Source: CBDUQI01 sp965369325 (lineage in GTDB: Bacteria > Pseudomonadota > Gammaproteobacteria > Steroidobacterales > JBCBZW01). From it: 16,330 bases of DNA. The position numbers and the translations under genes were made by a program. Under the pieces are notes generated by a model that was not told the origin of the DNA, did no database searches, and saw only the letters and a program-made list of their open reading frames with translations. The stretch is taken from positions 1 to 16,330 of the forward strand of contig CBDUQI010000131.1 in NCBI GenBank assembly GCA_965369325.1, read 5' to 3'. Of the stretch, positions 15,482 to 16,330 are shown piece by piece. The number at the start of each line of letters is the position of its first letter. Within the stretch, counting starts at the first letter, position 1.

Positions 15482-16018
15482 ATGCCCAGCCTTTTGAATG
15501 GGATGCGCAGCAGCGTCGGCTCAGTGTTGGCGGTACTACTGCTTCTGAGCGCCAGCGCAGGCGCACAGGTGCCGGAGCAAGCGGTGATGGTCCTCACCAG
15601 TGCTGGCGATCGGGCCTACACCAGTAAGCAGTTTCGTCAAGCGTCGCGCCAATACGAGCATGCACTGGCGTTAGCGCCGGATGACGTGGATCTAAAGGTG
15701 AAGCTTGCAAATAGCTATCGCTTGCAGGGGCAATTGCAGACAGCTGCCCGTTTCGCGCAATCAGCGCTGCAAAGCGCACCGTATTCAGCGAAAGCACTGT
15801 TGGCGAGCGGGCAGGTTGCGATTCGCCAGGGCAATACGGCGGCAGCTGCAGCGAGTTTCGCGCGTGCAGCAGCGCTTGATGCTGCGAATCCGAGCGTCCA
15901 CCTTGCGTTAGGCAATGCGCTGATGCAGTTGGGGGAACAGGCGGCGGCAGACGATGCGTTTGCCGCGTATCAACGGTTGATTGAACAGCCAGTCCGCTTG
16001 GGTGAAAGCCAGGAATGA
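15482..16018 (+). CDS. Exported tetratricopeptide-repeat protein
   Basis: A 178-residue protein starting at ATG 15482. Residues 1-28 form a signal peptide (Arg9, a Leu/Val-rich core, cleavage near SAGA-Q). The rest is about four TPR helix pairs of 34-35 residues: one around AGDRAYTSKQFRQASRQYE (about 37-68), then units starting near residues 69, 103 and 138. Each has the typical small residues, Tyr/Ala at the packing positions and a Pro near the end (LAPDD, SAPYS, DAANP). A short acidic tail ends the protein. It has no enzymatic motif. TPR proteins act as protein-binding scaffolds, and here the likely place is the periplasm. It begins 37 nt after the giant gene and ends 19 nt before the Asp-Gly protein, so all three probably share a transcript. 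It may help export or assembly of one of those products; this is inferred from position only. Confidence 0.88.
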   Translation: MPSLLNGMRSSVGSVLAVLLLLSASAGAQVPEQAVMVLTSAGDRAYTSKQFRQASRQYEHALALAPDDVDLKVKLANSYRLQGQLQTAARFAQSALQSAPYSAKALLASGQVAIRQGNTAAAAASFARAAALDAANPSVHLALGNALMQLGEQAAADDAFAAYQRLIEQPVRLGESQE

Positions 16019-16037
16019 GCCAGGGGTTTTGATTACG

Positions 16038-16330
16038 ATGACACGTCTTATACGAATCTTTGCGCTTGCCGCATTTTTTACGTTGCTTGGGGCAGCGGTT
16101 GTAAGCGGCGCCTTGTTATCAACGCCTGCTTGGGCACACGATTTCGGCGGCGGCTCCGGAGGCGATGGTGACGGCGACGGCGATGGCGATGGCGACGGCG
16201 ACGGCGACGGCGACGGCGATGGCGATGGCGATGGCGATGGCGATGGCGACGGCGATGGCGACGGCGATGGCGATGGTGACGGCGACGGCGACGGTGATGG
16301 CGACGGCGACGGCGACGGTGATGGTGATGG
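16038..16330 (+). CDS. Secreted poly-Asp-Gly protein, 3' end beyond window
   Basis: The open frame runs from ATG 16038 to the window edge (97 full codons) with no stop, so only the N-terminal part is seen. Residues 1-34 are a signal peptide: basic start, long hydrophobic core, cleavage near PAWA-H. A short Gly-rich stretch (DFGGGSGG) follows, and from residue 43 onward strict Asp-Gly alternation continues to the edge without a break. The ribosome-binding site is weak: AGGGG at 16022-16026 is 11 nt from the ATG. Alternating Asp-Gly is highly acidic and flexible, and resembles the DGDG cores of TSP3 and other Ca-binding segments. A Ca-binding spacer or polyanion is therefore plausible, but no fold or function can be named from this part. 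The gene lies 19 bp after the TPR gene on the same strand and is probably the same operon. Confidence 0.8.
   Translation, partial: MTRLIRIFALAAFFTLLGAAVVSGALLSTPAWAHDFGGGSGGDGDGDGDGDGDGDGDGDGDGDGDGDGDGDGDGDGDGDGDGDGDGDGDGDGDGDGD
16164..16330 (+). repeat. (GAY GGY)n hexanucleotide tandem repeat
   Basis: A run of 167 bases reads as alternating GAC/GAT and GGC/GGT codons with no other codon. All variation is C/T at third positions, so the Asp-Gly repeat is perfect at protein level (28 Asp, 27 Gly visible) while the DNA is not. It continues past the window edge. Such runs are prone to slippage and assembly collapse. Confidence 0.95.

Noticed and set aside
16164..16330. Tandem repeat as a CRISPR array or a non-coding satellite
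   Set aside because: The unit is six bases with no spacers, lies in an open frame after a signal peptide, and varies only at third codon positions.

Overview
This window reads as a chromosomal segment of a GC-rich (about 60% by eye) Gram-negative bacterium. A gammaproteobacterium is my best guess, from Sec signal peptides on nearly every product, a TolB-type propeller, and a paired thrombospondin-type-3/dockerin calcium module of a style common in marine Gammaproteobacteria. That assignment is inference. No rRNA, tRNA, CRISPR array, transposase or phage gene is visible.

Layout. (1) 12-3020 (+): a complete class II lanthipeptide synthetase (LanM) with an intact kinase-like dehydratase and zinc cyclase; its precursor peptide is not in the window. 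(2) 3039-3650 (-): a small secreted protein of unrecognised family, convergent with lanM. (3) 3651-4061: a 411-bp gap that serves as the divergent upstream region for gene 2 and gene 4. (4) 4062-4964 (+): an exported TolB/PD40-type beta-propeller. (5) 4961-6052 (+): an exported protein with FlgD-type Ig modules, overlapping gene 4 by ATGA. (6) 6241-15444 (+): a 3067-residue secreted protein. It runs: signal peptide, N-terminal propeller, Ca-binding TSP3 plus duplicated dockerin F-hands, an Ig-like domain, seven tandem beta-helix units of about 285 residues, and a C-terminal set of FlgD-type and Ig-like modules. (7) 15482-16018 (+): an exported TPR protein. (8) 16038 to the window edge (+): a secreted protein that becomes an uninterrupted Asp-Gly repeat, cut off by the window end.

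Genes 4-8 are co-directional and mostly tightly spaced, and all encode exported proteins built from repeat or scaffold folds. I infer a locus for a large extracellular or cell-surface structure. The giant beta-helix protein would be the main component, the FlgD-Ig protein (which resembles its C-terminus) a partner or cap, the propeller and TPR proteins periplasmic or envelope accessories, and the poly-Asp-Gly protein an acidic, possibly Ca-binding product. This is a hypothesis; no family here proves a function. Whether the LanM gene belongs to the same system is undecided, because a reverse-strand gene separates them.

The strongest observations are the near-constant 855-nt period of the seven repeats, a cysteine pair 18 residues apart in units 1-6 that is lost jointly in unit 7, the shared FlgD-type modules in adjacent genes, and the (Asp-Gly)n protein at the edge.
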